A stretch of 64,000 nt of DNA from Bacillota bacterium (GTDB lineage: Bacteria > Bacillota_I > Bacilli_A > RF39 > UBA660): NCBI GenBank assembly GCA_015059425.1, contig SVAM01000002.1:62001-126000 (forward strand), given 5' to 3'. Numbering within the stretch: the first letter of the stretch is position 1; each line of letters begins with the position of its first letter. The notes beneath the pieces are model-generated. The model saw only the letters and a program-made list of their open reading frames with translations, did not search any database and was not told where the DNA came from. The position numbers and the translations under genes were made by a program. Shown here piece after piece: positions 25,187 to 33,683 of the stretch.

Positions 25187-26465
25187 TTGATTTTTGTGAA
25201 TAGAAAAGATAAAAGAGATTTAATGAAAGATAAGTCTTTGGTATGCTCTCTATATAATATTATAGATAAGTATTTACCAAGACTTTTTATTATGTTTGAA
25301 AATCTTAATGATGATAGACAAAAAGGTAAAGTTACTTATTCTATGAAATCTATCTGTGTCACTCGTCTTTTCGCATTACTTTGTGGTATTACTTCTATGA
25401 ATTCTATGACTAATAAATTTAATAATGATAATACAATTAATACTCTTTCTAAAATCATTAATGAAGATTTATCTGATTTACCACACTATGATACTATTAA
25501 TGATGTTTTTGATGATTTAAATATTAATGAACCAAGACGAATTCAAAAATACGTAGTTAATGCGCTTATCCGTTCTAAAATGTTTGATAAATTTAGATAT
25601 AATGGTAAATTTCAAGTTCTTATTGATGGTACAGGTCTTATTACATTTAATTATAAACATTGTGAGCATTGTATTGTTAAATCTCACAAAGATGGAACTT
25701 TTACCTATGAACACAATGTTTTAGAAGCTAAAATTGTTTTTGATAAATTTGTTTTGAGTCTTGATTCTGAATTTATTGAAAATCCAGATTCTTCTGTTAT
25801 AAACATGAAAAAGCAAGACTGTGAGATGAATGCATTTAAAAGAATGGCATTTAGAATTAAAAAGAACTTTCCTAAACTAAAATTTATTATTACTGCCGAT
25901 GCTTTATATGCTTCAGGTCCATTTATTAAATTATGCCTTGATAACAAATGGGATTATATCTTTAGATTAAAATCAGATAAACTAAAAAAAAGTTAATCAA
26001 GATTTTGATGGTATTATTACTTTAGATTCTGGATCATCACTTAAAAATTATTTTGTTGTTAAAGATTATCCATATAAAATATACATTTAATATTGTTCGT
26101 TTTATTGAAACGGGTCCACCAAATAAAAAAGATAAAATATTTACTTATATTACTAATATCTTAATTAATGATAATAATATTGAAAAAATAATTACTATGG
26201 GAAGACTTAGATAGAAAATTGAAAATGAAGGTTTTAATAATCAAAAAAATATATATTTTTCAATCAACCATATGTGTTCTCTAAATTATAATGCAATGAA
26301 AGCTCATTACTTTTTCCAACAGTTTGCACATACAATACGTCAATTATTAGACTATGGTTCTAATGCAACAATTGGTTTTCAAGGCAAAATAAAAAAATAA
26401 GCTTTGCTATCCTAAACGAACTTATTTCTCAGACAATTAAACTAATTGAAAATAAATTGTTTCAA
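25187..26465 (+). pseudogene. Decayed IS transposase (DDE, IS4-like)
   Basis: The first 270 codons are open and show a DDE transposase of the IS4/IS1634-like type: VLIDGTGLITFN (first Asp) and FIITADALYASGPFIKLC (second Asp). After a frameshift at about 25990 in a run of A, the remainder continues in other frames (YTFNIVRFIETGPP, then KIENEGFNNQKN and AMKAHYFFQQFAHTIRQLL, the family's C-terminal motif). A TAG stands where the family has Trp in RWKIENEGFN, and more stops follow. The element is therefore dead. No clear terminal inverted repeats or target duplication were found by eye. Confidence 0.85.
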
Positions 26466-26623
26466 CTTAGATTTAACAATTTAATTATATAATATATATT
26501 TATATTAATCTATATATAATTCTGTTTTTGGGGTGTTTTACAGAATATTTTTACAATGCATTATTTTCATAAATTTATATATTTCTTTGAGAAAAATTAA
26601 TTTTAATTTATAATTTTTAACAA

Positions 26624-26655
26624 AATAAAGAGTGAAACTAAATTTCACTCTTTAT
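26624..26655 (-). terminator. Terminator after tig
   Basis: AATAAAGAGTGAAA and TTTCACTCTTTATT form a 14-bp stem with a 4-5 base loop, followed by TTGTTAAAAATT on the minus strand. Confidence 0.85.
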
Positions 26656-26676
26656 TACTGAAAGTTTTTTTGCTTC

Positions 26677-27924
26677 CTAATTGTTATTCTTTACTGCTTC
26701 TAATGCTCCATGCATCATCATATCATATTTAACTATTTCATTTGAACCATAAGCTTTTAATAATTCTTCAACTGTAATACCATAGTTAGTAGCCATTTCT
26801 TCTGCTTTTTTATTTACTTCTTCTTCAGTAAAATCTATTTTTTCTGCATCAGCAATAGCTTCTAATAAATAACGATATTTAACACGTTTTGTAGCTTCAG
26901 GTTCCATTTGTTCATGTAATTTTTCATGAGTCATTCCTGTTATAGCTGCATAATCTTCTAATTTAATACCTTGCATTGATAATTGTTCTTCAAATTGATG
27001 TATCATTCTATGAACTTCTTCACTTATAATTTCTGGGTTAATTTCTACAGTCATATTTTCTGAAGCTTTTTCTAAACATTTTTCTAAATGTGCATCATCA
27101 ATTTCAGCTTGTTTACGTTCAGTTATAACTTTTTTAACTTCTGCTATAAATTCTTCTTCAGTTTTAATATTTTCATATCCTAAATCTTGATAAAACTCTT
27201 CACTTAATTCAGGTACTATTCTTTCTTTAATTTCTCTAACTGTAACATTAAATTTAACATCTTTGCCTTTAAGATCTGCTACATAATCTTCTGGAAATTT
27301 AAGATTTAACTCTTTTGTTTCTCCAATACTCATTCCGATTACTCCATCTTCAAATCCTGGAATAAATGTATTTGAACCAATTACTAAAGGATAATTTTCA
27401 CCAGTTCCACCATCTAAAGCTTTACCATCAACAAATCCTTCAAAATCTATTACTGCAGTATTTCCAATTTCAACTTTACCTTCAGTTTTTGGAGTAATTT
27501 CCGCTAATTGATTTTTAATTTTTTCTACTTCTTCATTAATTTCACCTTTAGATACTTTAACTGTTTCTTTTTTGATACCTAAATTTTTATATTCCCCTAA
27601 TTTTACTTCAGGTTTACCAATTATAGTAAATTTAAAACTTACTTCGTTTTCATTAATACCTGTTATATCTAATTTAGGTTCAATTACAGGATTAACTTTA
27701 GCTTCATCTAAAGCTTTAGAATATGCTTCATCCATTACAAAATCTACTGCATCCATGTATAGACTTTCAATACCCATTTTTTTAATATAAATATTTTTTG
27801 GCGCAGTTCCTTTTCTAAAACCTTCAATTTTAACTTCTTTATTTTTCTTTTTATAAGCTTTATCTAAAGCGTTTTGCCAAGAAGCTCCTTCAATTTTAAT
27901 TTCTATTTCTTTTACGTTTTTCAA
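26677..27924 (-). CDS. tig: Trigger factor
   Basis: Ribosome-bound chaperone and peptidyl-prolyl isomerase. The 415-residue protein has the N-terminal ribosome-docking domain with GFRKGTAP (the GFRxGKxP signature, about residues 36-43), the FKBP-like PPIase domain (about 145-230, with FIPGFEDGVIGMSIGE) and the helical C-terminal cradle. It starts with TTG behind AAAGGAAAG. Length is normal. Single-gene unit with its own terminator; clpX, a common neighbour, is not here. Confidence 0.96.
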   Translation of the reverse strand: MKNVKEIEIKIEGASWQNALDKAYKKKNKEVKIEGFRKGTAPKNIYIKKMGIESLYMDAVDFVMDEAYSKALDEAKVNPVIEPKLDITGINENEVSFKFTIIGKPEVKLGEYKNLGIKKETVKVSKGEINEEVEKIKNQLAEITPKTEGKVEIGNTAVIDFEGFVDGKALDGGTGENYPLVIGSNTFIPGFEDGVIGMSIGETKELNLKFPEDYVADLKGKDVKFNVTVREIKERIVPELSEEFYQDLGYENIKTEEEFIAEVKKVITERKQAEIDDAHLEKCLEKASENMTVEINPEIISEEVHRMIHQFEEQLSMQGIKLEDYAAITGMTHEKLHEQMEPEATKRVKYRYLLEAIADAEKIDFTEEEVNKKAEEMATNYGITVEELLKAYGSNEIVKYDMMMHGALEAVKNNN

Positions 27925-27986
27925 TTTTTCTCTTTCCTTTCAAATCTGCAACTATTATAACTCATATTTATTGTTTTTACAAGTAT

Positions 27987-28955
27987 TTACCTTAAGTATA
28001 TGTAATCATCCTTTTTTATATATTGACTTAAAAAATCAATCTTATCTAAAGAATTATCAAATATTAAATCACTCAAAAATAATGCAGTTTTTATATCTAA
28101 TTTGCTATATTCCTCTAAAGTTTTATATTTTAGCCTTGCAAATAGTCCATCTATTAAATCTTCATCATATTTATTACTTGTTACATAAAGCATTAACTTT
28201 ATAAAAAAATTAACATTGTTTTGAGCTATTATAGGGTCTAAAGTACCATTTGGGGTTCTTATTTCAATTGTATTATTCACTTCTTCTTCCGTATATAAAT
28301 AATGGTAATTTTTAAAATTAACAGCTCTTTTTTTACCATAATCTAACTCATAAGTACTATCCATATTTTCAAAATATCTATCATTATGTAAATAGTTATT
28401 TCTATATAATCTTGCTATAGGTGGAGCAAATATATCTATATGTGGCCTTTTTAAAGCGGTTTTACCATAGCCAAATCTATATATAATATTTTCAAATATA
28501 CACCATAACTTTATAAATCTTATAGCGTACTTTAAATCATCTTTAAATATATGAGCACCTACATGTATATGAAAAGCGGTTTTATTGGTTGCTTTCGCAT
28601 CCATTAAATTTAAAATATCAAACAAATTATGTAAATTAATCCAATCATCTTGTATATCATGAAGTATATCTGTTGATACTTCTCCTCCTAAAATACCCTT
28701 TTCAGTTTCTATTGATACACTTGCATCTTTATGGGAATACCAATATTTAAAACAAGAATCTTTTCTAATTTCATTTTGAACATTATCTAGCAAAACATTT
28801 TGAAATTCTACTTCAACCCCAAAACTTACATTTTCTGGTAAACCTAAATTATATTTATAAATTAATTTATATTCTTCAAGCATCATAAAAAGAGTTTTTA
28901 AATCGCTTTTATTAAGTCTAGATAAATAACCATTATAACTAATATAATCCTTCAT
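27987..28955 (-). CDS. Amidoligase family protein
   Basis: A 322-residue member of the amidoligase group within the glutamine synthetase/carboxylate-amine ligase superfamily. Signature pieces are FGVEVEF (metal-binding Glu pair), KDASVSIE and GGEVSTDIL, FHIHVGAH, and TIEIRTPNGTLDP with the C-terminal Glu/Arg. These enzymes form amide bonds between peptides, amino acids or cell wall components; the substrate here is not known. The start is the ATG at 28955; the frame's GTG at 28967 lies inside the ribosome binding site region. A hairpin TACACC / GGTGTA (28963-28984) encloses the AGGGTG site and could limit translation. Confidence 0.8.
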   Translation of the reverse strand: MKDYISYNGYLSRLNKSDLKTLFMMLEEYKLIYKYNLGLPENVSFGVEVEFQNVLLDNVQNEIRKDSCFKYWYSHKDASVSIETEKGILGGEVSTDILHDIQDDWINLHNLFDILNLMDAKATNKTAFHIHVGAHIFKDDLKYAIRFIKLWCIFENIIYRFGYGKTALKRPHIDIFAPPIARLYRNNYLHNDRYFENMDSTYELDYGKKRAVNFKNYHYLYTEEEVNNTIEIRTPNGTLDPIIAQNNVNFFIKLMLYVTSNKYDEDLIDGLFARLKYKTLEEYSKLDIKTALFLSDLIFDNSLDKIDFLSQYIKKDDYIYLR

Positions 28956-29007
28956 ATAAAAATACACCCTTTTTCTTAGGTGTATATTATATATTATTTT
29001 GAATTAA

Positions 29008-29664
29008 TTACAATAAAAAGTTTAACATATTAGTAAATTTATCTGAAAATATAAATATTAAAGCCATACTTCCAATTAAAAATGGGCCATATGGAACTTC
29101 TTTATCTTTTCCAAGCATAAGTGATGCTAAAGCATAAGGCATAGCAAGCAATGATGACATAATAATTGCTATAAAACCTAATTTCCATTCTAATATAATT
29201 CCAATTATTGCAGAAAGTTTGATGTCTCCGCCACCTAAAGCTTCTTTTTTAAATATTTTCGTTCCTAAAAAACCTATTATATACATAAATGAAAATAATA
29301 TTAAACCACTTAATATACTTAAACCTACATTTTTTAAACCAAAATAATAGTATTTAAGAATTAATATTAAAACTCCTGAAACTATTAAAGGGCTATCTAA
29401 TATAATCATATATTTAAAATCACTTATAAATACAATTAATACTAAACCTGCAATAACTATAGTTGAAAGAAATTCATAATTCATTCCATAATTATAATAA
29501 CTAATTAATAATATTAAACTATTAATTACTCCAATAAAAAGGTTTAATATCCAGGAATTTTCTTCTTTTTCTTTTACTTCAGGTATTAATAAAGGAAGTT
29601 TCTCGCCAATATATGCATATCCTAAACCTAAAGCAAACCCAATTAAAAATAAATATATAATCAT
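29008..29664 (-). CDS. Prepilin peptidase (A24, ComC/PilD type)
   Basis: An aspartic membrane protease that cleaves type IV pilin-like leaders. The 218-residue protein has about seven membrane segments. Catalytic Asp residues lie in SDFKYMIILD and in GGGDIKL (GxGD motif, about residue 147). The N-terminal cytoplasmic zinc domain with methylase motifs is short or absent, since no CxxC pairs are present. It follows the pilC-like gene by 9 bases and starts behind TAGGAGG. With its partner it indicates a pseudopilus system, probably for DNA uptake, whose pilins and ATPase lie elsewhere. Confidence 0.88.
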   Translation of the reverse strand: MIIYLFLIGFALGLGYAYIGEKLPLLIPEVKEKEENSWILNLFIGVINSLILLISYYNYGMNYEFLSTIVIAGLVLIVFISDFKYMIILDSPLIVSGVLILILKYYYFGLKNVGLSILSGLILFSFMYIIGFLGTKIFKKEALGGGDIKLSAIIGIILEWKLGFIAIIMSSLLAMPYALASLMLGKDKEVPYGPFLIGSMALIFIFSDKFTNMLNFLL

Positions 29665-29673
29665 AAAACCCTC

Positions 29674-31128
29674 CTATTTAATTTGGCCATATAAACTAAA
29701 CATTGGTACTACTACCGCTAATATTATTATACCTACAATCAATGCTAATATAACAATCATAATTGGTTCTAAAAAAGCTTTTAAATTAGTAACTCTACTT
29801 TTATGTAAATCATTATAATAAGTAGCTACTTTTTCCATCATTAAAGAAAGTTCACTTGTAGATTCTCCGGTTACTATCATATAATATGCTACATCTGGAA
29901 TACACCATTTATTTTCAAAAGATTTAGATATTTTTTCACCTTTTGCTATATTGCTTATTGTTTCAATCATAATACTTTTATATACTTCATTATTTGTAAC
30001 ATTAGTTAATATTTCCATACTATTTGTAATAAAAACACTATTTTTTAATAAACTAGCAAAAGTTTTAGTAAATAAAGTGATTTCATGATAAATTATAATT
30101 TTACCAAAGAATGGTAATTTCATACCAATAGTTTGAATAAGTTTTCTGAATTCCTTAAAATTTCTGTATAAAAATAACATAGATAATAAAATAAGTAATA
30201 ATATTAAAATAATATTTCCAATATTATGAGTTAAATAATTACTTATATTGATAATAGTTAAAGTAAAACCACTAACAGTTATACCTGCACTAGCATATAC
30301 TTTAATAAATTCAGGTATTACAAATATCATTATAAAAGTTAATACTGAAATAGAAAATATTAAGAGAATAGTTGGATATATAATAGCACTAATCATTTCT
30401 TTACGATTTTTATCTATTTCTGTGTAATATAAAGCCATATCATCTAATGTTTTAATTAAATCTCCTGTTGCTTCAGCAGATTTAATCATATTAATTAGTA
30501 ATTGTGGAAATACTTTACCCTGATTTTGTAAGGCAGTACTAAAACTTTCACCTAAAGTTAATTCATATGATATTGAACGATATAATTTAGATTTTTTCGC
30601 ATCTTTAAGAGATTGTTTACTCATTATTTTAATAGTATCATTTAAAGTTAAACCAGCTTTTAAATAAGTAGATACTTGGGTTAACCAAAATATTAAATCT
30701 TTATTTCTTAATTCTGTTTCGTTATCCAAACCAATTTTTTTAAACAAATTAGAAATATTGTCTTTTCTTATTTCAATTACAGTTATACCTTCACTTGCTA
30801 AAAAATTATTTAATGTTATTTTACTAGTAGCACTCATTTTACCAGTAACTTTATTACCATTTAAATCATTGCCAGTATAAATATAATATTCTTTATTAAC
30901 TTGTCTTGCTTTAATTTCTTCTTGCATTTCTTTTATTAATGAATTAGTATTTTTTTTATCATTAATTACTTTATTTTGATTTTTATCACTTAACACTTCA
31001 AAAATATTTACAAAAGCATCAAAAAATACAAATTTAACACCTATAAAAAAGTGTTTAATAAAGCTAGCAATAAAAAGAAATGGTGCTAAACATATATCTA
31101 TAAAAGTAAATTTCTTTTTACTATTCAT
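29674..31128 (-). CDS. Type IV pilus/competence inner membrane protein (PilC/GspF/ComGB)
   Basis: Platform protein of type IV pilus or competence pseudopilus machines. The 484-residue protein has two GspF-type repeats (about 140-260 and 345-460) with FWLTQVSTYLKAGLTLNDTI and FTKTFASLLKNSVFITNSMEIL, and membrane segments typical of the family. It has an extra N-terminal region of about 130 residues with two hydrophobic stretches before the recognisable GKMSATS/EG motif, longer than usual ComGB. The start follows AGGGTAG, with a TATAAT box at about 31156. It is followed by the prepilin peptidase; the traffic ATPase (ComGA/PilB) is not in the window. Confidence 0.88.
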   Translation of the reverse strand: MNSKKKFTFIDICLAPFLFIASFIKHFFIGVKFVFFDAFVNIFEVLSDKNQNKVINDKKNTNSLIKEMQEEIKARQVNKEYYIYTGNDLNGNKVTGKMSATSKITLNNFLASEGITVIEIRKDNISNLFKKIGLDNETELRNKDLIFWLTQVSTYLKAGLTLNDTIKIMSKQSLKDAKKSKLYRSISYELTLGESFSTALQNQGKVFPQLLINMIKSAEATGDLIKTLDDMALYYTEIDKNRKEMISAIIYPTILLIFSISVLTFIMIFVIPEFIKVYASAGITVSGFTLTIINISNYLTHNIGNIILILLLILLSMLFLYRNFKEFRKLIQTIGMKLPFFGKIIIYHEITLFTKTFASLLKNSVFITNSMEILTNVTNNEVYKSIMIETISNIAKGEKISKSFENKWCIPDVAYYMIVTGESTSELSLMMEKVATYYNDLHKSRVTNLKAFLEPIMIVILALIVGIIILAVVVPMFSLYGQIK

Positions 31129-31207
31129 ACTATCTACCCTATTCTTAATTTATTATAGCATAAATTTACTATATAGCAAAATATAAATTGCAAAATTTAT
31201 TTAAGTA

Positions 31208-31236
31208 TTTACAAATATCAAAAATTATAATACAAT
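31208..31236 (+). promoter_or_regulatory. Promoter of candidate antitoxin RNA
   Basis: TTTACA (31208-31213), 17 bases, TACAAT (31231-31236); the start site falls at about 31243, at AGCGAGACA. Confidence 0.6.
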
Positions 31237-31242
31237 TAATTT

Positions 31243-31312
31243 AGCGAGACACTTATCATAAGTGCTTGCCACGTTGTGCATGCACCTCTACTTAGTAGAT
31301 GGTGCTTTTTTT
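31243..31312 (+). ncRNA. Candidate type I antitoxin RNA, about 70 nt
   Basis: Bounded by a 17-spaced promoter and a perfect terminator. The 5' part is GCGAGACA, hairpin CACTTA/TAAGTG, TTGCCAC; the same motif order opens the opposing transcript of the 22-aa peptide. The 3' hairpin contains CACCTCTA, which can pair over 8 positions with the peptide gene's ribosome binding region TGGAGGTG. The RNA also lies antisense to sequence just beyond the peptide's stop codon. The regulatory role is inferred. Confidence 0.55.
31282..31312 (+). terminator. Terminator of the antitoxin RNA
   Basis: GCACC-TCTAC-TTA-GTAGA-T-GGTGC forms a long stem and is followed by seven T. Confidence 0.9.
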
Positions 31313-31335
31313 ATACTAAAATCCCCCTGAATACA

Positions 31336-31404
31336 TTATTCAAAGATAATTAAGAGAATAATTATCACTAAAAGAGCTATGATTAACAAATCACATTTCT
31401 TCAT
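31336..31404 (-). CDS. 22-aa hydrophobic peptide, candidate type I toxin
   Basis: MKKCDLL followed by an all-aliphatic helix and a terminal Glu: a single membrane span with a charged tail at each end. It has the best ribosome binding site in the window (GGAGGTGG, 5 bases before the ATG). Its promoter lies at 31462-31490, giving a 5' leader of about 50 bases with a hairpin GAGAC/GTCTC. A short hydrophobic peptide facing a terminated small RNA fits Fst-, TxpA- or BsrG-like type I toxins. Sequence identity to a known family was not recognised; a harmless membrane miniprotein is the alternative. Confidence 0.55.
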   Translation of the reverse strand: MKKCDLLIIALLVIIILLIIFE

Positions 31405-31461
31405 AATGACCACCTCCAAACAGAAAGTGGCAAACACCAGAGACTTATGTCTCGCATAAAA

Positions 31462-31490
31462 CTTATAACATATAAACTTTTATAATGCAA
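31462..31490 (-). promoter_or_regulatory. Promoter of the 22-aa peptide gene
   Basis: On the minus strand TTGCAT (31485-31490), 17 bases, TATAAG (31462-31467). The predicted start is at about 31456, so the leader begins with GCGAGACATAAG, close to the 5' end of the opposing RNA. Confidence 0.55.
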
Positions 31491-31670
31491 ATTGCATATT
31501 TTGTTAAATCTGCTAACTAAAGTGTTAAAATCTGCTTAGCCAATTTACGTATTTCTGCTTAGCTGATTTATTAGTATTTATATAAATAAAAATAACGTCA
31601 GGTTTTACACTTGTTTTACAATTAGTTCAATAATAAATTTTAATACATATAATATTATAGGTGATTATCT

Positions 31671-31934
31671 ATGTTTGGAGCTCCAGTAAACAGCGGTTTA
31701 ACTTTTACTAAAGTACTAGGTGGTATATCAAAAACTCTAAATATTGCAAATCAAGTAATTCCTTTGTATAGAGAAGCTAAACCAATGATTAATAATGCAA
31801 AAACTATATTGTCTGTTTTAAAAGATGTTAATAAACCAAAGCAAAAACAGATAACTAATATTAAAACTGAAAAAAAAGATACTTCTACTAAAACTAATAC
31901 TATTACTACTAATAGCCCTAGTTTTTTTCTTTAA
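31671..31934 (+). CDS. YqfQ/VrrA-like small protein
   Basis: An 87-residue protein. The pattern GGISKTLNIANQVIPLYREAKPMINNAKTILSVLK (given here only as the run TLNIANQVIPLYREAKP) is that of the YqfQ/VrrA-like family of Bacilli, which has a Lys/Thr-rich tail as seen here. In B. subtilis yqfQ lies close to yqfN (trmK) in the rpoD region; here it is convergent with trmK and overlaps its 3' end by 17 bases. The function is unknown. The ATG is behind AGGTGAT, with TATTAT just before it. Confidence 0.6.
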   Translation: MFGAPVNSGLTFTKVLGGISKTLNIANQVIPLYREAKPMINNAKTILSVLKDVNKPKQKQITNIKTEKKDTSTKTNTITTNSPSFFL

Positions 31935-32556
31935 GTATCTTTTTAATTTCTTTTATATTTATATTATGTTTTAATCTTTTAATAAAATGTTTTTTAGGTA
32001 TGTGATTTAATATTTCATATTCTTTTTTTAATAAGTAATTAAAATAATCTTTGTTATTGCTTTTACCATATTTTAAGGTAATATATTTTTCTTGTTGTTT
32101 AATTTTTTCAAATAACATTATAGGATAATACTTATTATTTTCTTTTACAATTACTTCATTTTGAACATAAAAGTTATATTTTAACATTTCTTTTCTTAAT
32201 TCATAATGATTATTATTACTACTTATTATATATTTATTTATATTTTCTGGGGTATCTTTTACAATATTTAAAATAGTAGAAGTTCCCATCCCGGAAATAA
32301 TAGCAGTATTAAAATCGTTATTACTAATATTTTTAAAACCATCAGATAAATATACGTCTATTTTAACATTATTATCTTTAATATTTTGGTTAGCTATTTC
32401 AATTACATTTTCACTTATATCTGAAGCATAAACTTTCTTGCATATTTTTTCTTTTTTTAAATATATAGCTAAGTAAGCATGATCACAACCTATATCAATG
32501 ACAACATCATCTTTATTAACTAAATTAGCAATAGTTTTTAATTTTAAATTCAACAT
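31918..32556 (-). CDS. trmK: tRNA (adenine(22)-N1)-methyltransferase
   Basis: Methylates A22 in the D-loop of tRNAs using S-adenosylmethionine. The 212-residue Rossmann-fold protein has VVIDIGCDHAYLAIYL (SAM motif I, with the DHA typical of TrmK/YqfN), KVYASDISE (motif II), and the catalytic NTAIISGMG. It lies directly downstream of rpoD, as in many Firmicutes, and its ATG shares one base with the rpoD stop (UAAUG). Usual length is about 235; it is slightly short at the C-terminal coiled part. Confidence 0.93.
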   Translation of the reverse strand: MLNLKLKTIANLVNKDDVVIDIGCDHAYLAIYLKKEKICKKVYASDISENVIEIANQNIKDNNVKIDVYLSDGFKNISNNDFNTAIISGMGTSTILNIVKDTPENINKYIISSNNNHYELRKEMLKYNFYVQNEVIVKENNKYYPIMLFEKIKQQEKYITLKYGKSNNKDYFNYLLKKEYEILNHIPKKHFIKRLKHNINIKEIKKILKEKN

Positions 32557-33683
32557 TATTCAGATAAGAAATCCTTTAATTTCTTAGCACGTGATGGATG
32601 ACGTAATTTTCTTAAAGCTTTAGCTTCTATTTGACGTATACGTTCACGTGTAACATTAAATCTTTTGCCAACTTCTTCTAAAGTATGACAAGTACCATCA
32701 ACAAGCCCAAAACGTAATTCTAATACTTCTTGTTCTCTTTGTTGTAAAGTCATTAATACACTTTTAATTTCCTCTTTTAATATCTCATTAGTAGCATATT
32801 CTTCAGGAGACATACTAGATTCATCTTTAATAAAATCTCCTAAATGTGAATCATCTTCTTCACCAATTGGTGTTTCTAATGATACTGGTTCTTGACTAAT
32901 TTTAATAACTTCTCTTACTTTTTCAACACTAATACCCATTTTTTTAGCTAATTCTTCTTCGCTTGGCTCACGATTTAATTCTAATGTTAATTGTCTTTGA
33001 ATACGAGACATTTTATTAATTGTTTCTACCATATGAACTGGTACACGAATAGTACGAGCTTGATCTGCTAAAGCACGAGTTATAGCTTGTCTAATCCACC
33101 ATGTAGCATATGTAGAAAATTTATATCCTTTATCGCTATCAAATTTATCTACAGCTTTCATTAAACCAATATTACCCTCTTGAATTAAATCTAAGAAAAG
33201 TAACCCTCTACCAACATATCTTTTAGCTATACTTACAACTAAACGTAAGTTAGATTCTGCAAGCTTATTAATAGCTACTTCATCACCTTGAGCAACTCTT
33301 CCGCTTAATTCTAGTTCTTCTTCTGGGCTTAATAATGATATCCTACCAATTTCTTTTAAATACATACGAACTGGATCATTAATATTTATATCTTTAGTTA
33401 ATTCGTTATCATCTAATATAATTGGTTCGTCTTCAATTACTTTAGGAACACCATCTTCGTCTGTAGCTTCTGTTTCATCTGTTACAACTTGAATATCATT
33501 TTCCATTAAAGTATTATAAATTTCATCTAATGAATCATTATCTACTTCTAAACCTTTTAAAGCATCCGCTAATTGTTCAAAAGTAATATATTTTTTTTCA
33601 CTACCTAATACTAATAGTTCATTAATTCTGTCTTCTAATGACTTAATCTCTACTATTTCTTTTACTGTTTCGTTATTTTTCAT
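32556..33683 (-). CDS. rpoD: RNA polymerase primary sigma factor
   Basis: Housekeeping sigma-A. The 375-residue protein has an acidic region 1.1 (about 10-60), region 1.2 ([13 protein letters not shown]), region 2 ([31 protein letters not shown] and [18 protein letters not shown]), region 3 and region 4 ([21 protein letters not shown]). It recognises TTGACA/TATAAT, consistent with promoters seen in this window. It overlaps dnaG by 11 bases, the conserved dnaG-rpoD arrangement. Confidence 0.98.
   Translation of the reverse strand: MKNNETVKEIVEIKSLEDRINELLVLGSEKKYITFEQLADALKGLEVDNDSLDEIYNTLMENDIQVVTDETEATDEDGVPKVIEDEPIILDDNELTKDININDPVRMYLKEIGRISLLSPEEELELSGRVAQGDEVAINKLAESNLRLVVSIAKRYVGRGLLFLDLIQEGNIGLMKAVDKFDSDKGYKFSTYATWWIRQAITRALADQARTIRVPVHMVETINKMSRIQRQLTLELNREPSEEELAKKMGISVEKVREVIKISQEPVSLETPIGEEDDSHLGDFIKDESSMSPEEYATNEILKEEIKSVLMTLQQREQEVLELRFGLVDGTCHTLEEVGKRFNVTRERIRQIEAKALRKLRHPSRAKKLKDFLSE

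Noticed and set aside
25187..26465. Active insertion sequence
   Set aside because: The transposase has frameshifts and in-frame stops and no clear inverted repeats, so it cannot move on its own.
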